In this document: one piece after another, positions 49,917 to 59,538 of the stretch | Layout of the letters: each line of letters begins with the position of its first letter | Position numbering within the stretch: position 1 is the stretch's first letter | NCBI RefSeq assembly: GCF_048320135.1 | Contig: NZ_CP182947.1 | Span: 558,001-622,000, forward strand | Source of the DNA: Ideonella_A sakaiensis_A | GTDB taxonomy: Bacteria > Pseudomonadota > Gammaproteobacteria > Burkholderiales > Burkholderiaceae_C | Reading direction: 5' to 3' | Length of the DNA stretch: 64,000 bases | Position numbers and translations under genes: made by a program | The notes under the pieces: generated by a model | Told to the model about the DNA's origin: nothing | Seen by the model: the letters and a program-made list of their open reading frames with translations, nothing else | The model's database searches: none

Positions 49917-51713
49917 TCAGCGCTTGACCGGCGGCAGGTCGGTGCAGGCGCCTTCGTAGGCCTCGGCGGCGAGGCCGATGCTTTCGCCGAGCGTCGGGTG
50001 CGGGTGGATGGTCTTGCCGATATCGACGCCGTCGGCCCCCATCTCGATCGCCAAAGCCACTTCACCGATCATGTCGCCGGCATGGGTGCCGACGATGCCG
50101 CCGCCAACGATGGCATGCGTTTCCTCGCTGAACAGCAGCTTCGTGAAGCCTTCGTCGCGGCCGTTGGCGATGGCCCGGCCGGACGCGTTCCACGGGAACA
50201 GGCCCTTCTTGACCTTGATCCCGCGTGCCTTCGCGTCGTCCTCGGTCAGGCCGACCCAGGCCAGTTCCGGGTCGGTATAGGCGACGCTCGGAATGACACG
50301 GGCATTGAACGCGGTCGCCGCGAGCTTGTCATCGCCGAGTTGCACACCGGCGGCGACTTCGGCCGCGACATGCGCCTCGTGGGTCGCCTTGTGCGCCAGC
50401 ATCGGCTGGCCGACGATGTCGCCGATCGCGAAGATGTGCGGCACATTGGTCCGCATCTGGATGTCGACCGGGATGAAGCCACGCTCGCCGACGATCACGC
50501 CGGCCTTGTCGGCGCCGATCTTGTTGCCGTTCGGGCTGCGGCCGACCGCCTGCAGCACCATGTCGTAGAGCTGCGGGTCCTTCGGAGCGCCCTCGCCTTC
50601 GAAGGTGACACTGATGCCCTTCTTCGTGGCTTCTGCGCCGACCGTCTTGGTCTTCAACATGATGTTGTCGAAGCGCTTGGCATTCATCTTCTGCCAGACC
50701 TTGACCAGGTCACGATCGGCGCCGGGCATCAGGCCGTCGAGCATCTCGACCACGTCGAGCCGCGCGCCGAGCGTCGAATAGACCGTGCCCATCTCGAGGC
50801 CGATGATGCCGCCGCCGACGACCAGCATCCGCTTCGGCTGCTGACGCAGTTCGAGCGCACCGGTCGACGTCACGACCCGCGGATCGTCCTTCGGCAGGAA
50901 CGGCAGTTTCACCGCTTCGGAGCCGGCGGCGATGATCGCCTGCTTGAAGCGCACCGTCTGCTTCTTGCCGTCGGCCAACTGCACCGAGACGTTGAACGGA
51001 TCGAGGAATTCGGCGCTGCCCTGCAGCACCGTGACCTTGCGCATCTTGGCCATCGCGGCCAGCCCGCCGGTCAGCTTGCCGACGACTTTTTCCTTGTGCG
51101 TCTTCAGCTTTGCGAGGTCGACCTGCGGCTTGGCAAAACTGACGCCGAGCGTATCGAAATGGCTGACCTCGTCGATCACCGCCGCGACATGCAGCAGCGC
51201 CTTCGACGGGATGCAGCCGACGTTCAGGCAGACGCCGCCGAGCGTCGGGTAACGCTCGACCAGCACCGTCTTCAGTCCGAGATCGGCGGCGCGGAATGCC
51301 GCGGTATAGCCGCCGGGGCCGGCGCCGATCACGATCAGGTCGCAGTCGACATCGGCAGACCCACCGAACTGCGCCGCCTGCGGCGCCGGGCCGGCCGCAG
51401 CCTGCTTCGGTGCCGGTGCGGGAGCCGGTGCCGCCTGCGCCGCCGGTGCGGCCGGTTTTGCCGCCCCCGCGTCGCCGGCCGCCTCCAGCGTCAACAGCAG
51501 CGTACCCTCGCTGACGGTATCGCCGATCTTGACTTTCACGTCCTTCACCGTGCCGGCGTGCGACGACGGGATTTCCATTGACGCCTTGTCGCTTTCGACG
51601 GTGATCAGGCTCTGTTCTTCCTTGATCTCGTCGCCGGGTTTGACCAGCAACTCGATCACCGCGACATCCTTGAAGTCGCCGATGTCCGGTACCTTGATAT
51701 CGATCAGTGCCAT
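49917..51713 (-). CDS. lpdA: Dihydrolipoyl dehydrogenase (E3) with N-terminal lipoyl domain
   Basis: E3 reoxidises the dihydrolipoyl groups of pyruvate dehydrogenase and passes electrons to NAD+. The 598-residue product is longer than usual because it starts with a lipoyl domain (residues 1-75, lysine in VESDKASMEIPSS). An Ala/Pro linker (about 80-120) follows. The FAD domain has VIGAGPGGYTAAFRAADLG and the redox disulfide GGVCLNVGCIPSKALLH. The C-terminal interface has HPHPTLGESIGLAAEAYEG with the catalytic base histidine. It follows aceF by 11 bases. Lipoyl-bearing E3 is known in Betaproteobacteria. Confidence 0.95.
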   Translation of the reverse strand: MALIDIKVPDIGDFKDVAVIELLVKPGDEIKEEQSLITVESDKASMEIPSSHAGTVKDVKVKIGDTVSEGTLLLTLEAAGDAGAAKPAAPAAQAAPAPAPAPKQAAAGPAPQAAQFGGSADVDCDLIVIGAGPGGYTAAFRAADLGLKTVLVERYPTLGGVCLNVGCIPSKALLHVAAVIDEVSHFDTLGVSFAKPQVDLAKLKTHKEKVVGKLTGGLAAMAKMRKVTVLQGSAEFLDPFNVSVQLADGKKQTVRFKQAIIAAGSEAVKLPFLPKDDPRVVTSTGALELRQQPKRMLVVGGGIIGLEMGTVYSTLGARLDVVEMLDGLMPGADRDLVKVWQKMNAKRFDNIMLKTKTVGAEATKKGISVTFEGEGAPKDPQLYDMVLQAVGRSPNGNKIGADKAGVIVGERGFIPVDIQMRTNVPHIFAIGDIVGQPMLAHKATHEAHVAAEVAAGVQLGDDKLAATAFNARVIPSVAYTDPELAWVGLTEDDAKARGIKVKKGLFPWNASGRAIANGRDEGFTKLLFSEETHAIVGGGIVGTHAGDMIGEVALAIEMGADGVDIGKTIHPHPTLGESIGLAAEAYEGACTDLPPVKR

Positions 51714-51724
51714 CTTGTTGTTCC

Positions 51725-53398
51725 TTACAGCAGCACGCGGCGGAAGTCGGCGAGGACCTGGCCGAGGTAGGCGTTGAAGCGCGCAGCCGACGCGCCGTCG
51801 ATCACCCGGTGGTCGTACGAGAGCGACAACGGCAACGTCAGGCGCGGCTCGAAGGCCTTGCCGTCCCAGACCGGTTTCATCTGGCCTTTCGACAGGCCGA
51901 GGATCGCCACTTCCGGTGCGTTGATGATCGGCGTGAAGTGCGTGCCGCCGATGCCGCCGAGCGAGCTGATCGAGAAGCAACCGCCGGTCATGTCGGCCGG
52001 CCCCATCTTGCCGTCGCGCGCCTTCTTCGCGAGTTCACCCATTTCCTGGCTGATCTGCAGCACGCCTTTCTTGTCGGCGTCCTTCAGCACCGGGACGACC
52101 AGGCCGTTCGGCGTGTCGGCGGCAAAGCCGATGTGGAAATACTGCTTGTAGACGAGCTGGTCGCCGTCGAGGCTGGTATTGAACTCGGGGAATTTTTTCA
52201 GCGCGGCGACCACCGCCTTGATGACAAAGGCCAGCATCGTCACCTTGACACCGCTTTTCTCGTTTTCCTTGTTCAGGCGAACGCGGAAGGCTTCCAGTTC
52301 GGTGATGTCGGCCTCGTCGTTGTTCGTGACGTGCGGGATCATCACCCAGTTGCGGTGCAGGTTCGCGCCGCTCAACTTCTTGATCCGGCTCAGGTCCTTG
52401 CGCTCGACCGCGCCGAATTTCGTGAAGTCGACCTGCGGCCACGGCAGCAGGCCCGGCAGGCTGCCGCCGCCGGCGGCTGCGGCAGTGCCACCGCCCTTCG
52501 CAGCCTGCGCAGCGGTCTGCGTCGTCCCGGCCATCACCGACTTGACGAAGCCGGCGACGTCTTCGTGCGTGATGCGGCCCTTGCGCCCGCTGCCCTTCAC
52601 TTCGGCCAGCGGAACGCCGAGTTCACGCGCCAGCTTGCGGATCGACGGCGAGGCATGTGGCAACTGGCCGGCCGGCGCTGCCGGCTGGTGGGCCGGCTCG
52701 GCGCCAGCCGATTTCGGCGCTGCAGCCTTTGCATCGCCGCCAGCAGCAGGCTGCGCCGGTGCAGCCTGCGGAGCCGGCGCTGCAGCGGCCGGTGCCGGCG
52801 CTGCGGCCGGCGCGCCGGCGACGCCCTCGAGCACGACGACCACCGTGCCTTCGGAGACCTTGTCGCCGACCTTGACCTTCAATTCCTTCACGACGCCGGC
52901 CTGCGACGACGGAATTTCCATCGACGCCTTGTCGCTTTCGACGGTGATCAGGCTTTGTTCGACCTCGACCTTGTCGCCAACCTTGACCATCACCTCGATC
53001 ACCGCGACCTCGTCGAAATCGCCGATGTCCGGCACCGCGACCTCGACCGGTCCGGCGGCGGCGGCCGGGGCCGGCGCTGGGGTCGGTGCGGCGGCAGCCG
53101 GCGCAGCCGCCGGGCTTGCGGCCGGAGCCGGTGCCGGGGCTGCCTGCTGGGCCGCTTCGCCTTCGGCTTCGAGCTCGAGGATCAGCGAGCCTTCGCTGAC
53201 CTTGTCACCGAGCCCGACCTTCAACGACTTGACGGTACCGGCATGCGACGACGGAATCTCCATCGATGCCTTGTCGCTCTCCACCGTCAGCAGCGATTGT
53301 TCCGCCTTGACCACGTCGCCCGGCTTGACCAGCAGTTCGATGATCTCCACATCCTTGAAATCCCCGATGTCGGGAACCTTGACTTGGACCAGCGCCAT
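51725..53398 (-). CDS. aceF: Dihydrolipoamide acetyltransferase (E2) of pyruvate dehydrogenase
   Basis: E2 is the core of the pyruvate dehydrogenase complex and moves the acetyl group to CoA. The 557-residue product has two lipoyl domains (about residues 1-75 and 118-190), each with ESDKASMEIPSS. Ala/Pro-rich linkers separate them. A peripheral subunit-binding domain (about 250-287) has SIRKLARELGVPLAEVKGSG. The catalytic domain ends with SYDHRVIDGASAARFNAYLG, which carries the active His and Asp. It lies 19 bases downstream of aceE and is cotranscribed with lpd. The upstream frame is open beyond the ATG at 53398, but this ATG gives the lipoyl N-terminus. Confidence 0.95.
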   Translation of the reverse strand: MALVQVKVPDIGDFKDVEIIELLVKPGDVVKAEQSLLTVESDKASMEIPSSHAGTVKSLKVGLGDKVSEGSLILELEAEGEAAQQAAPAPAPAASPAAAPAAAAPTPAPAPAAAAGPVEVAVPDIGDFDEVAVIEVMVKVGDKVEVEQSLITVESDKASMEIPSSQAGVVKELKVKVGDKVSEGTVVVVLEGVAGAPAAAPAPAAAAPAPQAAPAQPAAGGDAKAAAPKSAGAEPAHQPAAPAGQLPHASPSIRKLARELGVPLAEVKGSGRKGRITHEDVAGFVKSVMAGTTQTAAQAAKGGGTAAAAGGGSLPGLLPWPQVDFTKFGAVERKDLSRIKKLSGANLHRNWVMIPHVTNNDEADITELEAFRVRLNKENEKSGVKVTMLAFVIKAVVAALKKFPEFNTSLDGDQLVYKQYFHIGFAADTPNGLVVPVLKDADKKGVLQISQEMGELAKKARDGKMGPADMTGGCFSISSLGGIGGTHFTPIINAPEVAILGLSKGQMKPVWDGKAFEPRLTLPLSLSYDHRVIDGASAARFNAYLGQVLADFRRVLL

Positions 53399-53417
53399 TT
53401 GTTGTCTCCGAAGTTTG

Positions 53418-56135
53418 TCAGGCGTAGAGCGGGTTGATCTTGTCGGCATCGATGCCGTATTTCTTGATCGCCTCGGCGACCTTGGCCGCGTCGACCGACC
53501 CATCATCGGCCAGCGCCTTCAGCGACGCGACGACGATGTAGTGGCGGTTGACCTCGAAATGCTCGCGCAGCCGGGTGCGGAAATCGCTGCGCCCGAAGCC
53601 GTCGGTGCCGAGCACCCGGTAGCTGCGGCCCTTCGGAATGAAGGCGCGGATCTGCTCGGCGTAGTTCTTCATGTAGTCGGTCGATGCGATCACCGGGCCT
53701 TCGTGGCCGTCGAGCTGCGTCGTCACGAAAGCCTGCTTCGGCTTGTCGGTCGGGTGCAGCAGGTTCCAGCGATCCACCGCCTGGCCATCGCGGGCCAGTT
53801 CGTTGAAGCTCGGGCAGCTCCAGACATTCGCCGACACGCCCCAGTCTTCCTCGAGCAGCTTCTTCGCGGCGATCGATTCGCGCAGGATGGTGCCGCTGCC
53901 GAGCAGGTTGACGCGTGCGGCCTTTTTCTTCTTCGCGCCCTCCTCGAGCAGGTACATGCCCTTGATGATCTCTTCCTCGGTGCCGGCACGCAGGCCGGGC
54001 ATCGGGTAGTTCTCGTTCAGCAGCGTCAGGTAGTAATAGACGTTTTCCTGCTTCTCGACCATGCGCTTCAGGCCGTGGTGCAGGATCACGCCGACTTCGT
54101 GGGCAAAGGTCGGGTCGTAGCTGATGCAATTCGGGATCGTGCCGGCCAGGATGTGGCTGTGGCCGTCCTCGTGCTGCAGGCCTTCGCCGTTCAGCGTCGT
54201 GCGGCCCGACGTGCCGCCGAGCAGGAAGCCACGCGCCTGCATGTCGCCCGCTGCCCAGGCCAGGTCGCCGATGCGCTGGAAGCCGAACATCGAGTAATAG
54301 ACATAGAACGGCACCATGATCCGGTTGTTGGTCGAATACGAGGTGGCCGCGGCGATCCAGCTGCTCATGCCGCCGGCCTCGTTGATGCCCTCCTGCAGGA
54401 TCTGGCCGGCCTTGTCTTCCTTGTAGTACATGACCTGGTCCTTGTCGACCGGCGTGTACAGCTGCCCTTGCGGGTTGTAGATGCCGATCTGGCGGAACAG
54501 GCCCTCCATGCCGAAGGTGCGCGCCTCGTCGACGAGGATGGGCACGACGCGCGGGCCGAGCGCCTTGTCGCGCAGCAGCTGGGTCAGGAAGCGCACATAG
54601 GCCTGGGTCGTGCTGATCTCGCGCCCTTCGGCGGTCGGATCGAGCACCGCCTTGAAGGTCTCGAGCGACGGCACCGTGAAATGTTCGTCGGCCTTCGCGC
54701 GGCGCTGCGGCAGGTAGCCGCCGAGCGCTTTGCGCCGCTCGTGCAGGTAGGCCATCTCCGGCGTATCGTCGGCCGGTTTGTAGAACGGGATCTTCGACAG
54801 CTCGCTGTCCGGGATCGGGATATTGAAGCGGTCGCGGAAATAGCGGATGTCGTCGTCGGTCAGCTTCTTCGTCTGGTGGGCCGTATTCTTGCCTTCGCCG
54901 GCCTTGCCCATGCCGTAGCCCTTGACGGTCTTGATCAGCAGCACCGTCGGCTGGCCCTTGTGGTGGGTCGCCTTGTGGAATGCGGCGTAAACCTTTTGCG
55001 CATCGTGGCCGCCGCGGCGCAGGTTCCAGATGTCCTGGTCGCTCATCTTCGAGACCAGTTCAATCGTGCGCGGGTCGCGGCCGAAAAACTTCTCGCGGAC
55101 GAAGGCGCCGTCGTTGGCCTTGAACGCCTGGTAGTCGCCGTCGAGCGTGTCGAGCATGATCTGGCGCAACGCACCGTCCTTGTCGCGTGCCAGCAGCGGA
55201 TCCCAGGCACTGCCCCACAGCAGCTTGATCACATTCCAGCCGGAACCGCGGAACTCGCCTTCGAGTTCCTGCACGATCTTGCCGTTGCCGCGCACTGGGC
55301 CATCGAGACGCTGCAGGTTGCAGTTGATCACGAAGATCAGGTTGTCGAGGTTCTCGCGTGCGGCCAGGCCGATCGCGCCGAGCGACTCGGGCTCGTCCAT
55401 CTCGCCGTCACCGCAGAAGACCCATACCTTGCGCTGGCTGGTATCGGCAATGCCGCGGGCATGCAGGTATTTCAGAAAACGCGCCTGGTAGATCGCCATC
55501 AGCGGGCCGAGGCCCATCGAGACGGTCGGAAACTGCCAGAACTCCGGCATCAGCTTCGGGTGCGGGTAGCTCGACAGACCCTTGCCGTCGACTTCCTGGC
55601 GGAAATTGAGCAGCTGCTCCTCGCTCAGCCGGCCTTCGAGAAATGCACGCGCATAGATGCCGGGCGCCGAATGGCCCTGGATATAGAGCAGGTCGCCGCC
55701 GCGTTCGGCGCTGTCGGCATGCCAGAAATGGTTGAAACCGGCGGCAAACATGTGGGCCACCGAGGCAAACGAACTGATGTGGCCACCAAGATCGCCGCCA
55801 TCGTCGGTGTGCTGCCGGTTTGCCTTGACGACCATCGCCATCGCGTTCCAGCGCATGTAGGCGCGCAGCCGCCCTTCCAGTTCGAGGTTGCCGGGGCTGC
55901 GTTCTTCCTCGTGAGGCTCGATCGTGTTGACGTAGGCGGTGGTCGCCGAAAACGGCATGTCGATGCTGTTCTGGCGCGCATGCTCGAGCAGTTCCTCGAG
56001 CAGGAAGTGAGCCCGTTCCGGCCCCTCGGTTTCGATCACGGCCGACAGCGCATCCATCCATTCGCGTGTCTCTTGCGAATCGGTATCGGTGGCGGGGTTG
56101 GAACCGGACTGCGCTTGATCAGGCATCGCTGACAT
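53418..56135 (-). CDS. aceE: Pyruvate dehydrogenase E1 component, homodimeric type
   Basis: E1 decarboxylates pyruvate using thiamine diphosphate and acetylates the E2 lipoyl groups. The 905-residue length is typical of the homodimeric AceE. The thiamine pyrophosphate motif is VFCGDGEMDEPESLGAI with NLIFVINCNLQRLDGPV. FNHFWHADSAERGGDLLYIQ is another family mark. The C-terminal transketolase part includes GYGMGKAGEGKNTAHQTKKL. The ATG at 56135 has a GGAG ribosome site and gives the normal N-terminus. It is the first gene of aceE-aceF-lpd and is divergent from a two-component system, which may regulate it. Confidence 0.97.
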   Translation of the reverse strand: MSAMPDQAQSGSNPATDTDSQETREWMDALSAVIETEGPERAHFLLEELLEHARQNSIDMPFSATTAYVNTIEPHEEERSPGNLELEGRLRAYMRWNAMAMVVKANRQHTDDGGDLGGHISSFASVAHMFAAGFNHFWHADSAERGGDLLYIQGHSAPGIYARAFLEGRLSEEQLLNFRQEVDGKGLSSYPHPKLMPEFWQFPTVSMGLGPLMAIYQARFLKYLHARGIADTSQRKVWVFCGDGEMDEPESLGAIGLAARENLDNLIFVINCNLQRLDGPVRGNGKIVQELEGEFRGSGWNVIKLLWGSAWDPLLARDKDGALRQIMLDTLDGDYQAFKANDGAFVREKFFGRDPRTIELVSKMSDQDIWNLRRGGHDAQKVYAAFHKATHHKGQPTVLLIKTVKGYGMGKAGEGKNTAHQTKKLTDDDIRYFRDRFNIPIPDSELSKIPFYKPADDTPEMAYLHERRKALGGYLPQRRAKADEHFTVPSLETFKAVLDPTAEGREISTTQAYVRFLTQLLRDKALGPRVVPILVDEARTFGMEGLFRQIGIYNPQGQLYTPVDKDQVMYYKEDKAGQILQEGINEAGGMSSWIAAATSYSTNNRIMVPFYVYYSMFGFQRIGDLAWAAGDMQARGFLLGGTSGRTTLNGEGLQHEDGHSHILAGTIPNCISYDPTFAHEVGVILHHGLKRMVEKQENVYYYLTLLNENYPMPGLRAGTEEEIIKGMYLLEEGAKKKKAARVNLLGSGTILRESIAAKKLLEEDWGVSANVWSCPSFNELARDGQAVDRWNLLHPTDKPKQAFVTTQLDGHEGPVIASTDYMKNYAEQIRAFIPKGRSYRVLGTDGFGRSDFRTRLREHFEVNRHYIVVASLKALADDGSVDAAKVAEAIKKYGIDADKINPLYA

Positions 56136-56287
56136 GGTGTCTCCTGGTGGGGGCGGTTGTTTGGTGCGGCCGGAAGTTTCGCACAAAAGGAAAATATTTC
56201 AAATAGCGCCAATGCATATCACAATACGAAATTCGAGCAATGACACCGTGGCTGTGACGCGCTGGAACTGGCGTCGATAATCCGCCG
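56136..56287. promoter_or_regulatory. Divergent promoter region between aceE and the sensor kinase
   Basis: A 152-base gap, AT-rich compared with its surroundings (about 56175-56240), as expected for promoters. AAATATTT, an 8-bp palindrome, lies in the centre of this stretch (about 56191-56198). It should hold start sites for aceE (leftward) and the histidine kinase (rightward). No confident -35/-10 pair was assigned. Confidence 0.4.
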
Positions 56288-58834
56288 ATGAAGTCGATTC
56301 GAAGCACACCCGGCAGAACGATGGCGCGTCCGACGCTGGCGCGGCGCTTGTTCGGCCGCTGGTGGCGCAAGCAGTCGCCGTCGCGCCAGGACCGGTATGC
56401 CACGCTCGGGCCGCTGGTGTCGGTGCTGCTGTTCCTGGCGGCGATCATTTCGGCGTTCTGGTATCTGCGCAATGAGGAATTCGAGCGTGAACAGGAATCG
56501 GTGCAGCGCGATACCGAGATCTCGCAGCAACAGATCCGGCTGCGGCTGATCGAGAACCAGGAGCAGTTGTTCCGGATCGCCCGCGAACTGGTGACCGGTG
56601 TGATCGGTCCCGAAAATTTCACGAGTCACGCCTCGATCTTCACCCAGGAACGGCCGGAAGTCACGGCACTTTTCTGGGTCGATGCGAATCGGGTCAGGCA
56701 GGCCGCCTATGTCGCGCCGCGATTTGCGCTCGATGCATCGCACAGCGGCGCCGAGTTGACCAGCTCGTTGCCGCAGGCAAACCAGATGGCGGCGCCGGAG
56801 ACCTCGTTCCAGGCCGCCAATACGCTGCGCCAGCCGATTTATTCGGGTGCGCTGACCAACGATTTCGGTGTCACCGTGCTGCAGGTGCACATCCCGCTGA
56901 TCGACCGCGGCAATTTTGTCGGCGCATTGATCGCCGAATATTCGACCGAAAGCCTGCTGCGCTTCTACGTCCCGACCGAGGTCGCCCAGCGGCACACGAT
57001 CAATCTGATCGACAGCCGCGGCCACGTGCTGGCCAGCACCGTGATGCGTTCGCCGGGCGACCGATCGCGGCCGCCATCGATCGTCCACCAGGCGCCGCTG
57101 GCACCGGCCAGCAACGGCATCGCGCTGCAGGCGCTGGGCCACCGCACGTCGATCGGCCTTATCAGCAATACGCTGTTCTGGATGGTGGCTTCGCTGAGCG
57201 TGCTGACCGTCTGGATGCTGCTCGGCACCTGGCGCCACATGCGGCGCCGGCTGCAGATGCAGGACACGCTGGCGTCGGAGGCCAATTTCCGCCGTGCGAT
57301 GGAAAACTCGATGCTGACCGGCATGCGCGCGATGGACATGGAAGGCAGCATCACCTATGTCAACCCGGCGTTCTGCGCGATGACCGGTTTCTCCGAGGCC
57401 GAACTGATCGACCGCCGGCCGCCCTTCCCGTACTGGCCGTCCGATCGTTACGAGGAGAACAACCGGCTGCTGCAGCAGGAACTGAAGGGCCGCAGCCCGG
57501 CCGGCGGCATCGAGGTCAAGGTGATGCGCAAGGACGGCTCGCTGTTCGACGCGCGGATGTATGTCTCGCCGCTGATCGACCCGAAGGGCATCCAGACCGG
57601 CTGGATGACGTCGATGACCAACATCACCGAGGCGAAACGGGTGCGCGACCAGTTGTCGGCGTCGCACGAACGCTTCACGACGGTGCTCGAGGGGCTGGAC
57701 GCCGCGGTGTCGGTGATGTCGGTGCAGCAGGGCGAACTGCTGTTTGCCAACCGCTCCTACCGGCTGTGGTTCGGCGCCGACGGGCAGGGCCATCTGCAGA
57801 TGGCCGGCGGCGAGGTCGGGCAGGCGATGGACAGCGGCTCCGACGACGAGGTCGACGACCTCGGTGGCCTGCCGACGCAGGAAATCACCGAGGCCGGTTC
57901 CGATTCGCGCGAGGTCCACATCGAGCACCTGCGCAAATGGTTCGATGTCCGCGCCCGCTACCTGCAATGGACCGATGGCCGGCTGGCGCAGATGCTGATC
58001 GCCACCGACATCACCGCGCGCCGCGGTGCCGAGGCGCTGGCTGCCGCCCAGGCCGAGAAGGCGCAGGTCACCAGCCGGCTGGTGACGATGGGCGAAATGG
58101 CTTCGTCGGTTGCCCACGAACTGAACCAGCCGCTGACCGCGATCGCGAACTACTGCAACGGCATGATCACGCGGGTGAACCGGGATGCGATCGAGAAGCA
58201 GGACCTGATTGCCGCGCTCGAAAAGACCTCGCGCCAGGCGCAGCGCGCAGGCCAGATCATCCACCGCATCCGCGCCTTCGTGAAACGCAGCGAACCGCAG
58301 CGCCAGCTGACCCGCGCCGGCACCATCGTCGAAGATGCGGTCGAACTGGCCGGCATCGAGCTGCGACGCCGCAACGTGACGATACGCACCTACGTCGCAC
58401 AGCGGCTGCCGCCGCTGATGGCCGACCCGATCCTGATCGAACAGGTGCTGCTGAACCTGCTGAAAAACGCCGCCGAGGCAATCGATTCGGCCAAGCTGCC
58501 GCCGGCGCGGCGCAGCATCGAATTGCGCGTGGTGCCAAAACATACCCAGGAAGAAGGCGGCGTGATCGAGTTCAGCGTCACCGACATGGGCCCCGGCATC
58601 AACCCGGAAATGATGAGCCGACTCTACGAGGCCTTCTTCTCGACCAAGGCCGAAGGCCTCGGAATCGGGCTCAGCCTTTGCCGCACGATCATCGAGTCGC
58701 ACCGGGGCCGCATACGGGCGCAGAACATCTACAATGGCGGTTTGGCGGTCGGCTGCTGTTTTGCATTTACGCTACCGGTCGACCTGTCGCGCCTCGAGGC
58801 GTCAACTTCCCCCATTCCAGCCGTCACGACATGA
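56288..58834 (+). CDS. Membrane PAS-domain sensor histidine kinase (FixL/DctB-like)
   Basis: An 848-residue hybrid-free sensor kinase. A membrane helix near residues 44-60 precedes a periplasmic sensor domain (about 62-290), and a second helix lies around 298-318. A PAS domain (about 335-455) with ITYVNPAFCAMTGFSEAELI follows, then a second weaker PAS-like domain (about 460-580). HisKA carries the phospho-acceptor H610 in SSVAHELNQPLTAIANY. The ATPase domain has the N-box LLNLLKNAAEAI, DMGPGI and GLGIGLSLC. Its stop overlaps the response regulator start (ATGA). Its signal is unknown; the divergent aceE operon suggests a carbon-related signal. Confidence 0.9.
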   Translation: MKSIRSTPGRTMARPTLARRLFGRWWRKQSPSRQDRYATLGPLVSVLLFLAAIISAFWYLRNEEFEREQESVQRDTEISQQQIRLRLIENQEQLFRIARELVTGVIGPENFTSHASIFTQERPEVTALFWVDANRVRQAAYVAPRFALDASHSGAELTSSLPQANQMAAPETSFQAANTLRQPIYSGALTNDFGVTVLQVHIPLIDRGNFVGALIAEYSTESLLRFYVPTEVAQRHTINLIDSRGHVLASTVMRSPGDRSRPPSIVHQAPLAPASNGIALQALGHRTSIGLISNTLFWMVASLSVLTVWMLLGTWRHMRRRLQMQDTLASEANFRRAMENSMLTGMRAMDMEGSITYVNPAFCAMTGFSEAELIDRRPPFPYWPSDRYEENNRLLQQELKGRSPAGGIEVKVMRKDGSLFDARMYVSPLIDPKGIQTGWMTSMTNITEAKRVRDQLSASHERFTTVLEGLDAAVSVMSVQQGELLFANRSYRLWFGADGQGHLQMAGGEVGQAMDSGSDDEVDDLGGLPTQEITEAGSDSREVHIEHLRKWFDVRARYLQWTDGRLAQMLIATDITARRGAEALAAAQAEKAQVTSRLVTMGEMASSVAHELNQPLTAIANYCNGMITRVNRDAIEKQDLIAALEKTSRQAQRAGQIIHRIRAFVKRSEPQRQLTRAGTIVEDAVELAGIELRRRNVTIRTYVAQRLPPLMADPILIEQVLLNLLKNAAEAIDSAKLPPARRSIELRVVPKHTQEEGGVIEFSVTDMGPGINPEMMSRLYEAFFSTKAEGLGIGLSLCRTIIESHRGRIRAQNIYNGGLAVGCCFAFTLPVDLSRLEASTSPIPAVTT

Positions 58835-59460
58835 GCCTGATTCCGAAGAAAGGTACCGTCTACGTCGTCGATGACGACGAGGCGGTGCGCGATTCACTGC
58901 AATGGTTGCTCGAAGGCAAGGACTACCGGGTCAAGTGTTTCGATTCGTCGGAGTCCTTCCTGTCGCGCTTCGACCCGCGCGAAGTCGCCTGCCTGATTGC
59001 CGATATCCGGATGGACGGCATGAGCGGCCTCGAATTGCAGGATCGCCTGATGGAGCGGCGCAGCCCGCTGCCGATCGTCTTCATCACCGGCCACGGCGAC
59101 GTGCCGATGGCGGTGACGACGATGAAAAAGGGAGCGCTCGATTTCATCGAGAAGCCGTTCAAGGAGGAGGAACTGCTGGCGCTGGTCGAGAGCATGCTCG
59201 AGCAGGCCCGCTCGGCGTTCAGCCAGCACCAGGAAGCGGCCAGCCGCGATGCGTTGCTGTCGCGGTTGACCACACGTGAATCGCAGGTGCTCGAGCGCAT
59301 CGTCGCCGGCCGGCTGAACAAGCAGATCGCCGACGACCTGGGCATCAGCATCAAGACGGTCGAGGCGCACCGCGCCAACATCATGGAAAAGCTCAACGCC
59401 AATACGGTGGCCGATCTGTTGAAGATCGCGCTGGGCGCACAGGCTCAAGCCAAGGCCTGA
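58831..59460 (+). CDS. Response regulator, FixJ/LuxR type
   Basis: A 209-residue DNA-binding regulator paired with the upstream kinase. The receiver domain (about residues 8-122) has the acidic pocket VVDDDEAVRDSL and phospho-acceptor D58 in IADIRMDGMSG. The switch Thr and Lys lie in VFITGHGDVPMAV and DFIEKPF. The LuxR-type HTH (about 140-200) has LTTRESQVLERIVAGRLNKQ and IKTVEAHRANIMEKL. FixJ/TtrR-type regulators activate transcription when phosphorylated. Targets are unknown; the divergent aceE promoter is the nearest candidate. Confidence 0.93.
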   Translation: MSLIPKKGTVYVVDDDEAVRDSLQWLLEGKDYRVKCFDSSESFLSRFDPREVACLIADIRMDGMSGLELQDRLMERRSPLPIVFITGHGDVPMAVTTMKKGALDFIEKPFKEEELLALVESMLEQARSAFSQHQEAASRDALLSRLTTRESQVLERIVAGRLNKQIADDLGISIKTVEAHRANIMEKLNANTVADLLKIALGAQAQAKA

Positions 59461-59497
59461 GGCCAGCCCTGAACAGCTTCTCGCCGACACACCCCGG

Positions 59498-59518
59498 GGC
59501 CGCCTTGCGCGGCCTTTT
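59498..59518 (+). terminator. Weak intrinsic terminator after the response regulator
   Basis: GGCCGC (59498-59503) and GCGGCC (59509-59514) form a 6-bp stem with a 5-base loop, followed by TTTT and a second T-run at 59522-59526. It lies between the response regulator stop and folD. Confidence 0.55.
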
Positions 59519-59538
59519 GCATTTTTCGAGGTAAACCG

